Shown piece after piece: positions 35,971 to 42,924 of a DNA stretch of 64,000 bases. A program made the translations under genes and the position numbers. Each line of letters opens with the position of its first letter. Positions within the stretch are counted from its first letter, which is position 1. The DNA lies in contig DATIFN010000025.1 of the NCBI GenBank assembly GCA_035455245.1, positions 1 through 64,000 of the forward strand, read 5' to 3'. This DNA is from UBA8516 sp035455245. GTDB taxonomy: Archaea > Thermoproteota > Nitrososphaeria > Nitrososphaerales > Nitrosopumilaceae. Under the pieces are notes generated by a model that saw only the letters and a list, made by a program, of their open reading frames with translations, was not told the DNA's origin and did no database searches.

Positions 35971-36477
35971 ATGAGCTTTAGAGTAATTACAGACGAAGTG
36001 CAAAAAGAATTAAAATCAAACATTGCACAAATTCGATTTTTATTAATGAAGTCACCGGGAATTGCATTTACAACAATGAATGATATAGCTACAAGGATAG
36101 GAAAAAAATACAACATGTCTATCATTCTAAACTTTCCACAGAGTGGTAAGATAGAAGATTACGAATCTTATGGAACGCAGGATATCAGCATGATAATCGA
36201 TATGACACGAAAAGTGTTTCCTATTAAAAGAGAGATAATAAAATCAAAAGCAAAAGAGATTTTTGGAGACATTATAGTCGAGGATGCCTACATGTATGAA
36301 GGAAAGGAAGGGGTAAAGATCTTTTTAAAATCAGGTAGAATTGACATACTCCCACACTCTTTGCATGTGTGGTGTAAATTTGATAATCAGGTAACAGAAT
36401 TTTGTGATTGGCTTTTGTTTAACTGCTATCAACTAAATCCTGGTGTAAGTGGTGCCAAAAGCGAGATTAACTCATAA
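35971..36477 (+). CDS. Hypothetical protein
   Basis: The 168-residue soluble protein begins ATG with MSFRVITDEVQ and has mixed helices and strands (TTMNDIATRIGKKYNM, GKEGVKIFLKSGRIDILPHSLHVWCKF). No signal or catalytic pattern seen. Divergent from the gene at 35254-35898. The 3' end overlaps the convergent secreted-protein gene by 49 bases, one of the larger overlaps here. Family not recognised. Confidence 0.6.
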   Translation: MSFRVITDEVQKELKSNIAQIRFLLMKSPGIAFTTMNDIATRIGKKYNMSIILNFPQSGKIEDYESYGTQDISMIIDMTRKVFPIKREIIKSKAKEIFGDIIVEDAYMYEGKEGVKIFLKSGRIDILPHSLHVWCKFDNQVTEFCDWLLFNCYQLNPGVSGAKSEINS

Positions 36478-37109
36478 GAATATTGCAAGTTTCCATCTAT
36501 ATCATAAACCTCTGCCTTTACAGGTAAAGGAAGATTGTCAACAATCCAGAATTTGTTTTCTTTACCTCCTATTTTGTAGGAGACCGTAAAAGCATCAACA
36601 GACCCAAATGTAAATGAATTTTGGGCATGATCCGTTACGGCAATCTCTTGTGTTGTTGCACCAATAAAGACGGTGCTCCAGACTGCTTTTTTGACTAGAT
36701 ACTTGTCTTCTAGAGCAATATCCCTTATAGAAAAGAGAGTTTTGTCCAGAATTTGTATAAATGGTTTAGCTTCTTCTGTTGTTTCACCAAAGGTATATGC
36801 ACTGCTCAGAGATGTTCTCTGCTCAGTTTTTTTTCCTGTGGTGTCATCAATTTGAAAGGATATCATTCGGTTTTTTGAAACATCGGAAAAGAATCCAATT
36901 TTTACAGAAAATTTAGTACCATTAGAAGATGTGATATCATAGTACATGGTAGGATTGTATTCCGCACCTTTACCTATGTGCCATTTGCTTGCATCTCTTG
37001 GAATTATATCTTCATCCTGTCCTGGCAATCCTATCAGAATTGGGTATAACAGACCTACAACTCCTGCAGTAATCATCACTAAAATTCCAATTTTGGCTTT
37101 ACTATTCAT
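36429..37109 (-). CDS. Exported/membrane-anchored protein, paralogue of the cupredoxin protein's N-domain
   Basis: The 226-residue protein has an N-terminal hydrophobic signal/anchor (residues 6-27, IGILVMITAGVVGLLYPIL). The mature part starts KWHIGKGAEYNPTMYYDI and later has KFWIVDNLPLPVKAEVYD followed by LQYSYELISL. These align by eye with the upstream protein at 37128-38660 (WYVGQGLKEGDYFRYDV; KIWVVPNMPFPVKALTF; QYQFELLEY), so the two share a domain. No metal site is visible here. The neighbours are 18 bases apart and co-oriented. Confidence 0.7.
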   Translation of the reverse strand: MNSKAKIGILVMITAGVVGLLYPILIGLPGQDEDIIPRDASKWHIGKGAEYNPTMYYDITSSNGTKFSVKIGFFSDVSKNRMISFQIDDTTGKKTEQRTSLSSAYTFGETTEEAKPFIQILDKTLFSIRDIALEDKYLVKKAVWSTVFIGATTQEIAVTDHAQNSFTFGSVDAFTVSYKIGGKENKFWIVDNLPLPVKAEVYDIDGNLQYSYELISLLAPLTPGFS

Positions 37110-37127
37110 TTAAAGTCAAACTATTTT

Positions 37128-38660
37128 CTAGAATTTAAGGTTGGTTACGTTTTTGAATCTAGTGATAACGATACTTGCTGCAACCACTAGAATCATTATC
37201 ATCATCACGTTAATTGGAAATTCTGGAATGGCGGTAGGATCAACAGTTATTGAGCCAGTCATCCATGGATGAACTTGACAGAAATATGGATAGGTGCCTT
37301 TTTCATCAAGTGTGGTTTTAAAGGTCTTCCCTGGGCCGAAAAGACCGCTGTCGAATTTGCCATCAGGTCCTCCACTTGGTGTTCCACTAGTTACAGTGTG
37401 TGAAGCAGAATCACCGTTAGTCCAAGTAATTGTAGAGCCTGGGGTCACAGATGTATCTGCAGGATCATAGAAAATTGCATTTTCAACATTTGCTGCACCC
37501 GCGGCAATATCAATTGTAATTTTCATAGGAGGGTTGGGGGTGGTGCTAGGCGCGGTACCCTCTGCTATAGGTATATCAATTGGTAAGCTTCCGCTTTTGG
37601 TAGTATCAGGGTTATCGCCATCTGGACCAGTTCCATAAACATGAATAATATAATGAGCAGTACCAGCCTGTTCTTTTACATCCATTTTTCTGAATTCTTT
37701 ACCAACTGGTGCAAACAGATGGGTCTGACCCTGTTCGTTTGCAAATGACCTTAGTAATGTTCCTTCTGAATCCACGACAAATATGTCATAATGAACATCT
37801 GACTCAAACTGATTGGGATCAAATGATTTTTCAAATTCGAAATTCCATGTGATCTCACAACCACTTCGTGGAGTTTCTGGTGAGTAGCTGTAGGCAACAA
37901 TCATTGCATGTGAATCGAGGCCTGCAGATCCACGTTTAATTGAAGTATCTTTAGGACATTGTTCTTCGGTAGGACCAGAGGTAGGGGTAACATCAAAAAA
38001 GTCAGGAGCATTGGCTGTGTTTCCATATTCTAACAATTCAAACTGGTACTGGACTGGAATAGTTCCAGCAGTAACGTCCACAAAAGTGAGTGCTTTGACT
38101 GGAAATGGCATATTGGGTACTACCCAAATTTTGTTGTCTGAGGCTTTGTGCCATCCCACAACAAAAGTATCAAATGTACCGCCTTGAACAGTAACGGTTT
38201 CTTTTTGACCTGTCGGACCCACTTGCATTCCTCCAATGGATCCAATCTTTCCCCAAGCCGGTGCATCAAAACTTTTTGGATCAACACGTGTTACAAATCC
38301 TGAAAGCCATGCAATGGAGCTTTTGTAAGCTGATGCGTAAGGACCAATATTGTCACTGAAACCAATTGGTTCTGGAGCAATTCGTCCAACTTGCATGTCA
38401 CCTTTAACAATTTTGTTATCTCCCTCTTTTACAAGAACCTGCATATCCCAATCACCATTGGTTGTTTTTCCCTTTACCCAGAAATCCATCTCAAACTTAG
38501 TACATGATTTGTAATCAACTTGACAAACATCATACCTAAAGTAGTCGCCTTCCTTTAGTCCCTGACCTACATACCATGTTTCAGCCCCCAATGCGGTTTT
38601 GATTCCTATTGGGATTATCAGTAAAAGTGCAAATATGATGGGAATTAGATATTTTTGCAA
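37128..38660 (-). CDS. Secreted blue-copper (cupredoxin) protein with PEF-type C-terminal anchor
   Basis: The 510-residue protein has a signal peptide (LIPIIFALLLIIPIGIKTALGAE), an N-terminal domain shared with the gene downstream, a central beta domain (about 230-370) and a C-terminal plastocyanin/halocyanin domain. In the latter, SASHTVTSG gives the first His and YFCQVHPWMTG gives Cys, His and Met, so a complete type-1 copper site is present. It ends IPEFPINVMMIMILVV…RFKN, a PEF motif plus membrane helix plus basic tail, similar to thaumarchaeal PEFG-CTERM anchors. Such proteins carry electrons at the outer surface of ammonia oxidisers. Start TTG 38660. Confidence 0.88.
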   Translation of the reverse strand: MQKYLIPIIFALLLIIPIGIKTALGAETWYVGQGLKEGDYFRYDVCQVDYKSCTKFEMDFWVKGKTTNGDWDMQVLVKEGDNKIVKGDMQVGRIAPEPIGFSDNIGPYASAYKSSIAWLSGFVTRVDPKSFDAPAWGKIGSIGGMQVGPTGQKETVTVQGGTFDTFVVGWHKASDNKIWVVPNMPFPVKALTFVDVTAGTIPVQYQFELLEYGNTANAPDFFDVTPTSGPTEEQCPKDTSIKRGSAGLDSHAMIVAYSYSPETPRSGCEITWNFEFEKSFDPNQFESDVHYDIFVVDSEGTLLRSFANEQGQTHLFAPVGKEFRKMDVKEQAGTAHYIIHVYGTGPDGDNPDTTKSGSLPIDIPIAEGTAPSTTPNPPMKITIDIAAGAANVENAIFYDPADTSVTPGSTITWTNGDSASHTVTSGTPSGGPDGKFDSGLFGPGKTFKTTLDEKGTYPYFCQVHPWMTGSITVDPTAIPEFPINVMMIMILVVAASIVITRFKNVTNLKF

Positions 38661-38706
38661 CTATTTCATATTGAAAAAATCTCATAGTTAAATCTTTCAA
38701 ATAGGC

Positions 38707-38714
38707 AAATATAC
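38707..38714 (+). promoter_or_regulatory. TATA box of the 56-residue CDC protein
   Basis: AAATATAC (38707-38714) lies about 26 bases before ATG 38736, fitting a leaderless start. It is in the 75-base space between the divergent cupredoxin gene and the small Cys-rich gene. Confidence 0.45.
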
Positions 38715-38735
38715 TGGCAGAATATTATCTCGGAC

Positions 38736-38906
38736 ATGTGCGATTGTGACAAGGTGCATATGTATGAGGTCGAATTCAAGCTTGACGGAATGACTGTTGT
38801 CCCAACACACAAAAATTGTGGCGATCACTTAAATGAAAAACAGGTTGATAAATTCCAAAAAGAATTGGTAAAATCCTGGGGCCTCGAAGAACCTGAAGAA
38901 GAGTAA
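38736..38906 (+). CDS. 56-residue Cys/His-containing microprotein
   Basis: The ORF reads MCDCDKVHMYEVEF…, with Cys2, Cys4 and Cys28 plus His8, His25 and His31 (THKNCGDH), and an acidic end (GLEEPEEE). A TATA box at the right distance supports expression. The C-x-C at the N-terminus and paired His/Cys suggest metal binding. Divergent from the cupredoxin gene. No family recognised; the function proposed (metal handling) is inference. Confidence 0.55.
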   Translation: MCDCDKVHMYEVEFKLDGMTVVPTHKNCGDHLNEKQVDKFQKELVKSWGLEEPEEE

Positions 38907-38945
38907 CTAGACATTAAAAAAGAAAGGAAAAGGAGCCGCAAGGAT

Positions 38946-39089
38946 CTACTTGTATTGCTTTACGTTTTCTTTACAAACACTAGCTTTGCATTGACATGTT
39001 GAATCGCATAAGCATTCTCCTTGTTCTTCACAGTCACAAACACTTTCTGTTCCCGTTGGAGATCCACATCCGCATGATGCATCTGTCAT
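38946..39089 (-). CDS. 47-residue metallothionein-like Cys-rich protein
   Basis: From ATG 39089 to TAG, this ORF has nine Cys in 47 residues (6, 8, 18, 20, 26, 28, 32, 34, 39), eight of them in C-x-C pairs (CGC, CDC, CLC, CQC). This C-x-C density is the hallmark of metallothioneins that bind Cu(I) or Zn(II). It is convergent with the 56-residue gene. In an organism that uses much copper, copper buffering is a reasonable guess. It is too short for ordinary gene calling. Confidence 0.65.
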   Translation of the reverse strand: MTDASCGCGSPTGTESVCDCEEQGECLCDSTCQCKASVCKENVKQYK

Positions 39090-39144
39090 ATCAGGATGAT
39101 CTCCTACTGGGTTTTAAAGTTTATCAAAAAATCTAGAAACGGCG

Positions 39145-40032
39145 TTATAGTGGTAATTTTTTTGTTATTGACAGAATCTCATTTATTGATTTTAAAAGGA
39201 GTGATGCTTGTTGGTCAACAACTAATGGATCACTTTCAGTATCCAATGCAACTCTAAGGATATGAATAAAATCTAGTTTTCCATTTAATGAATCCTTAAT
39301 TTTAATAATATTATTCCTGTTTGTATAACCAAGATAAAAATAACAATCAGAAAGAAAGGAGTTTTGCACAAGGTAGTTGTATTTTCTTTCTATAATTTTT
39401 GAATGATCGTTTGCTTCCACGATATCAGAAAATCCCATTGTGGACTTTAGCATCCTATTTAGGAGCGATGTGGAAGCCCTTTCTATTCCCAAACATTGAT
39501 GCACTATCTCGAAATTTTTGTTTATTGTGTTTTTTTTGAATCCGCGTATAGAATCTAACATATGCGTAGGACTTGGTCTTTTGAAATTTATCAACGATAT
39601 CGCATCAGCAAGAAAATATGCACTGCATTTTAACCACAATGATGCTAGGGGATCAGACGTTTTGACTCCTTCTCTTGCTTTTGTTGCGTAAACTCCCGCA
39701 TCAACTAGACAACTTTTGGTATATGAATTAGAAATCTTGGTTTGTTTTTCTTTAATTTCTGTCAGAAACATGCGTAGTTTCCATTGCTCATCTGATATGA
39801 TTTGCATATTTTCGAATTGCCTTAGAATTGCAGGATTAATTTCAGAGAAGGAACCATGGTGGATTTTGATCATGGTGCCATCAATTTCATGTACAGATTC
39901 ACCATTTTCATCATCAAAAACTGTTATGTTATATTCACAACATTCAAAATTTGTATGATTACTTCTACAGCCTCCTAGTCCAATTGGAAAATGTGAAATC
40001 AAAAGTTTCGATATTAGATTTTTTAGGTCCAT
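39145..40032 (-). CDS. Hypothetical protein
   Basis: The 295-residue protein begins ATG at 40032. The first 60 residues include a Cys/His-rich patch (GGCRSNHTNFECCEYN), and the remainder is helical (AREGVKTSDPLASLWLKCSAYFLADAISLINF). It might be a nucleotidyltransferase-like or helical-bundle protein, but no motif confirms it. Its 3' end is 55 bases from the metallothionein-like gene, same strand. Conserved Asp/His pairs cannot be judged without homologues. Confidence 0.6.
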   Translation of the reverse strand: MDLKNLISKLLISHFPIGLGGCRSNHTNFECCEYNITVFDDENGESVHEIDGTMIKIHHGSFSEINPAILRQFENMQIISDEQWKLRMFLTEIKEKQTKISNSYTKSCLVDAGVYATKAREGVKTSDPLASLWLKCSAYFLADAISLINFKRPSPTHMLDSIRGFKKNTINKNFEIVHQCLGIERASTSLLNRMLKSTMGFSDIVEANDHSKIIERKYNYLVQNSFLSDCYFYLGYTNRNNIIKIKDSLNGKLDFIHILRVALDTESDPLVVDQQASLLLKSINEILSITKKLPL

Positions 40033-40110
40033 AAAAAAATTACTTTAGTTTTTGCTATAAAGTATCAAAGCTGATAAATTTTACAAAACAATACAATGCT
40101 AAAACATTGC

Positions 40111-40118
40111 TTTAAATT
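40111..40118 (+). promoter_or_regulatory. TATA box of tRNA-Glu
   Basis: TTTAAATT is centred about 29 bases before the tRNA 5' end (40144), the expected spacing for an archaeal tRNA promoter. Confidence 0.5.
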
Positions 40119-40143
40119 GCTAATTCCTTATGGCTTTTAGCAA

Positions 40144-40219
40144 GCTCCTGTGGTGTAGTCCGGCTAAGCATACTGCCCTCTCAAGGCAGTGATCCCGGGT
40201 TCAAATCCCGGCGGGAGCA
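40144..40219 (+). tRNA. tRNA-Glu (anticodon CTC)
   Basis: A cloverleaf folds clearly: acceptor GCTCCTG/CGGGAGC, a D arm with GGTGTAGTCCGGC, anticodon stem CTGCC/GGCAG with loop CTCTCAA (anticodon CTC, codon GAG), and T stem CCGGG/CCCGG with TTCAAAT. The discriminator base is A (40219). CCA is not encoded. No intron. A T-rich run follows. Confidence 0.95.
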
Positions 40220-40221
40220 TA

Positions 40222-40242
40222 GAATTTTGTTTTTAATTTTGT
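40222..40242 (+). terminator. T-rich terminator after tRNA-Glu
   Basis: Runs of 4 to 5 T (AATTTTGTTTTTAATTTTG) follow the tRNA directly, in keeping with archaeal oligo-T termination. Confidence 0.35.
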
Positions 40243-40303
40243 AATTAATTTTTTAAATGGTACCAATACACCTACGGTTATCTAAAAATACAAGTTGTCA
40301 ATT

Positions 40304-40483
40304 ATGCAACATATGGTTGGACCAAAAGATGGCGGATTTGGCTTTGATGGTGCTCCAAAATATTCCGAATTTGAAGGCAAAAATGTAATTTGTGTTCAGT
40401 GTCAGGCAGGTCAACATGACAGATGCCTTGCTAAAAATGCTCCAGACGTACTTTGTGATTGCGAATTGTGCATGGTTTCCTAA
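40304..40483 (+). CDS. 59-residue Cys-rich microprotein
   Basis: A Gly-rich N-terminus (PKDGGFGFDGAPKY) is followed by the pattern CVQCQAGQHDRC…LCDCELC, giving six Cys and one His, likely to hold one or two zinc or copper ions. ATG 40304 is used; a second in-frame ATG at 40313 fits the upstream TATA-like CTAAAAATA (40282-40290) slightly better. It lies between tRNA-Glu and the next Cys2 gene. Family not identified. Confidence 0.65.
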   Translation: MQHMVGPKDGGFGFDGAPKYSEFEGKNVICVQCQAGQHDRCLAKNAPDVLCDCELCMVS

Positions 40484-40668
40484 TTTTGCAGAGTAAAAAA
40501 TTTTAAGGAAACAATTTTTGATTTTCTTAAGTGATAGAGACTCTAAAATTGGCTTTAATGACATACTACAGACTGTTAAATCATTTAGTGTTCCAAAAGC
40601 AATTAACAGAAATTTATCAAAGAAACAATTTTGATGGGGAATATCTCCTTATCTACTAAGAGACGTAT

Positions 40669-40836
40669 TCAAGATTCCTTTGTAATTCTTCTAACTACTA
40701 TTTGATGACCTTCATGTATATGTGAGACGTGATTTGATTTTATTATTTCAGCTATTTTTATATCTGAAAAATATTTTTCGTTGTATCTGCCCAAAGTTCT
40801 CTTGCAATTGTGACAATAAATTTCTTTAAAATCCAT
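40669..40836 (-). CDS. Small zinc-finger-like protein
   Basis: The 55-residue protein from ATG 40836 (MDFKEIYCHNCKRTLGRYN) carries C-x2-C and, near the end, His residues in HVSHIHEGHQIV that could complete a zinc site. The pattern looks conserved and structural rather than random. An upstream ATG at 40851 adds five residues. The minus-strand endA-like gene lies just upstream of it. Function unknown. Confidence 0.6.
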   Translation of the reverse strand: MDFKEIYCHNCKRTLGRYNEKYFSDIKIAEIIKSNHVSHIHEGHQIVVRRITKES

Positions 40837-40873
40837 GTTGATGAAAAACACGTTATGATATTTTAAGATAAAG

Positions 40874-41467
40874 TCAGAATTCTATGGGTGATAAGGTTGT
40901 ATGATCTTTATTTTCTAGAAATTTAATTCTAGAAATTTTATAATAAATTACTTCACCGCGTCTTTCTATAACTGCAATTACTGGTTCTTTACCCATTTTT
41001 GTAATTTGTCCTATCTGTTTTTGCAATAATCCCATTTTTTCTCGTTTTCCCTCACTTAATCCAAACACCACATATTTTGCAGCTTTTTCACCAAATTGAC
41101 CCCTTTCGTAAACTCTAAAATCAGAGCCAAATCCAAAACCATTTTTTGCTATGTATCCTTTTGTCCTGAGATCTCGATAAATAAGGAATTTTGTTAGTAT
41201 ATCGTTATCAAATTTTATGCATTCCTGCATCATTGAATCAAAGTTAATTTGTTGATTTGTTTTTATTAATTTAAGCTTGTCAGCGTAAAGAAGGTAAAGT
41301 GACTCAAATGGTTTTAAAAAAAATTTTTTCTTAATAATTTCTCCAAAACCTTTTTGTTCCAAACTATTTTGCATGTTTTTGTCTGAGATCAAAGTATGAT
41401 CTTTTACTAATACTCCCTCTACTTTGAACTCAATATCCGACACGTCTTTCCACAAGTTATTTAACAA
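40874..41467 (-). CDS. tRNA-splicing endonuclease-like (EndA family), catalytic His missing
   Basis: The 197-residue protein has the family C-terminal domain: GYIAKNGFGFGSDFRVYERGQF…KYVVFG, then KMGKEPVIAVIERRGEVIYYKI. Of the Tyr-His-Lys triad, Tyr120 and Lys160 are present, but the His site (normally in a HSKYLV-like segment) reads AAKYVV, so His is absent. Heterotetrameric archaeal enzymes have a structural subunit that is not catalytic; this may be it, or a pseudo-enzyme. TTG start. It lies upstream of rpl10e, divergent from it. Confidence 0.78.
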   Translation of the reverse strand: MLNNLWKDVSDIEFKVEGVLVKDHTLISDKNMQNSLEQKGFGEIIKKKFFLKPFESLYLLYADKLKLIKTNQQINFDSMMQECIKFDNDILTKFLIYRDLRTKGYIAKNGFGFGSDFRVYERGQFGEKAAKYVVFGLSEGKREKMGLLQKQIGQITKMGKEPVIAVIERRGEVIYYKISRIKFLENKDHTTLSPIEF

Positions 41468-41567
41468 TATAATACTACGGCCCTTGATCTAATCTTATTC
41501 TAAAAGAGGTGTAACAGAATCTCACGGTTAAAATAAGGCTTTCAGATAATCAATCAAAAGTGTTGTT

Positions 41568-42074
41568 ATGCACGGAGCAAATTATAGAATTGGCAATGGT
41601 CAACCGTATACAAGAAAAAAGTACATTAAAGGTAAACCACAGATAAAAATAGCCAAGTTTTCTGGCGGTCAAAGGGCAGATTATGATTTTTGTGTTCAAC
41701 TCTGTTCAAGTGAAAAAGTGCAGATAAGACACATGGCAATAGAGGCAGCCAGATTATCAGCAAACAAAAAGATTGAACAGGTAACCGGTGAAACTGGTTA
41801 CTTTTCCACTCTTAGAATTTATCCTCATATCCTACTTAGAGAAAACAAGATGATTGCAACAGCTGGTGCAGATAGACTTCAGGAAGGTATGAGAGGAGCT
41901 TTTGGAAAAGCAGTGAGTTTAGCTGCACGAGTAAATCGAAATCAATGCATAATGGAGGTTCATGTTAAAAAAGAACATCTAGAGGTTGCGAAAAAGGCCT
42001 TGCATGGTGCTGCAGTAAAGCTGCCTATGACTCCATCAATTAAGGTCATTCCGTTAAAGACTACTGTTGCCTAA
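41568..42074 (+). CDS. rpl10e: 50S ribosomal protein L10e (L16 family)
   Basis: L10e sits near the tRNA acceptor site in the large subunit. The sequence has PYTRKKYIKGKPQIKIAKFSGG, QIRHMAIEAARLSANKKIE, GYFSTLRIYPHILLRENKM and GADRLQEGMRGAFGKAV, all family blocks. Length is 168, normal. ATG 41568 opens the gene. The 3' end overlaps by 21 bases the convergent small gene at 42054. Confidence 0.94.
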   Translation: MHGANYRIGNGQPYTRKKYIKGKPQIKIAKFSGGQRADYDFCVQLCSSEKVQIRHMAIEAARLSANKKIEQVTGETGYFSTLRIYPHILLRENKMIATAGADRLQEGMRGAFGKAVSLAARVNRNQCIMEVHVKKEHLEVAKKALHGAAVKLPMTPSIKVIPLKTTVA

Positions 42075-42341
42075 TTTTAGCGTGTCAAGAATTTTTATTT
42101 GGTTTTTATTTAAGATATCAAGAAATTTAAGAAATTCTTCATTTGTAGGACTTCGTTTTAAAATTCTCCTGCATTGATAATAAAACGAATTGTAAAGTCT
42201 GCCAATCACTATACCATAACCAAAAGAATTAGAATGAATTCGTAATTTTTCTAGTGAATTTATTATTTTATAAATTTCATCTGTATTTTCCGCCACCTCC
42301 TTAATTTTCTGGTTAATTTTTTCTTCTAGTTTCTTGTCCAC
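42054..42341 (-). CDS. Small helical hypothetical protein
   Basis: The 95-residue protein is Lys/Glu/Asn-rich and helical (EEKINQKIKEVAENTDEIYKIINSLEKL, then GIVIGRLYNSFYYQCRRILKR). No catalytic or metal motif. Overlaps rpl10e by 21 bases at its 3' end. ATG 42341. Function unknown; a nucleic-acid or ribosome-associated role cannot be inferred from sequence. Confidence 0.6.
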   Translation of the reverse strand: MDKKLEEKINQKIKEVAENTDEIYKIINSLEKLRIHSNSFGYGIVIGRLYNSFYYQCRRILKRSPTNEEFLKFLDILNKNQIKILDTLKLGNSSL

Positions 42342-42391
42342 ATTCTATCTAGATAATGCGTGATTAAAAATAGTATTATGAATCAGTACGC

Positions 42392-42398
42392 TTTAATA
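42392..42398 (+). promoter_or_regulatory. TATA box of tRNA-Gly
   Basis: TTTAATA is centred about 29 bases before the tRNA-Gly 5' end at 42424, the usual archaeal spacing. Confidence 0.45.
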
Positions 42399-42423
42399 GA
42401 CTAGAATTTTCTAAATCGTTTAA

Positions 42424-42497
42424 GCGGTTGTAGTACAGCTTGGTTAATATGCGGGATTGCCAATTCCGCGACCCGGGTTCAAATCCCGGCAACCGCA
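42424..42497 (+). tRNA. tRNA-Gly (anticodon GCC)
   Basis: Acceptor GCGGTTG/CAACCGC, D arm TAGTACAGCTTGGTTA, anticodon stem CGGGA/TTCCG (one G-T pair) with loop TTGCCAA (anticodon GCC), and T stem CCGGG/CCCGG with TTCAAAT. Discriminator A. CCA not encoded, no intron. The stop of a minus-strand gene ends two bases downstream. Confidence 0.95.
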
Positions 42498-42498
42498 T

Positions 42499-42924
42499 TC
42501 ATTGTTTTTTAAGACCATTTTTAATAATCTCTAGTGCGTTAGCTGCTCTTTCCGGTTTTGGGAGTTGAATCATAAAAACATTGGACTTGCCATATTCTGA
42601 ATGTGGTGAAGAAAGTGCAAGCATCGATGAGAATGTAAGAGATTCAAAGAATTCAATTGATTCATTTGCATATAGTAATAATTTTTCGTTAATTCCTCCA
42701 TGTGAAAAATTCAACAAAATTTCAACAAATACGTGTCCTAGTCCATCTTGAAGGATATTGAGATTGGTTTCAACGGATACAGGTTTACCTGCAATTGTTC
42801 TCATTATTTCATCAAACCGTTTTTCTTCAAATATGATGCAGGGAACTTTTGTTCCATTGTAATCAAATATTGTTATGTCTTTGTGTACTTTTGCAAGGAG
42901 CTTTTCCATTTCATCGTTGGTCAT
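42499..42924 (-). CDS. Hypothetical protein
   Basis: About 141 residues from ATG 42924 (MTNDEMEKLLAK); a TTG two codons earlier is possible. A mixed alpha/beta protein (DITIFDYNGTKVPCIIFEEKRF, LGHVFVEILLNFSHGGINEKLLLYANESIEFFESLTFSSMLAL). No signal or catalytic pattern. The gene overlaps the antiporter gene upstream by 14 bases, so both probably form one operon, and this protein could assist the transporter, though nothing proves that. Confidence 0.6.
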   Translation of the reverse strand: MTNDEMEKLLAKVHKDITIFDYNGTKVPCIIFEEKRFDEIMRTIAGKPVSVETNLNILQDGLGHVFVEILLNFSHGGINEKLLLYANESIEFFESLTFSSMLALSSPHSEYGKSNVFMIQLPKPERAANALEIIKNGLKKQ

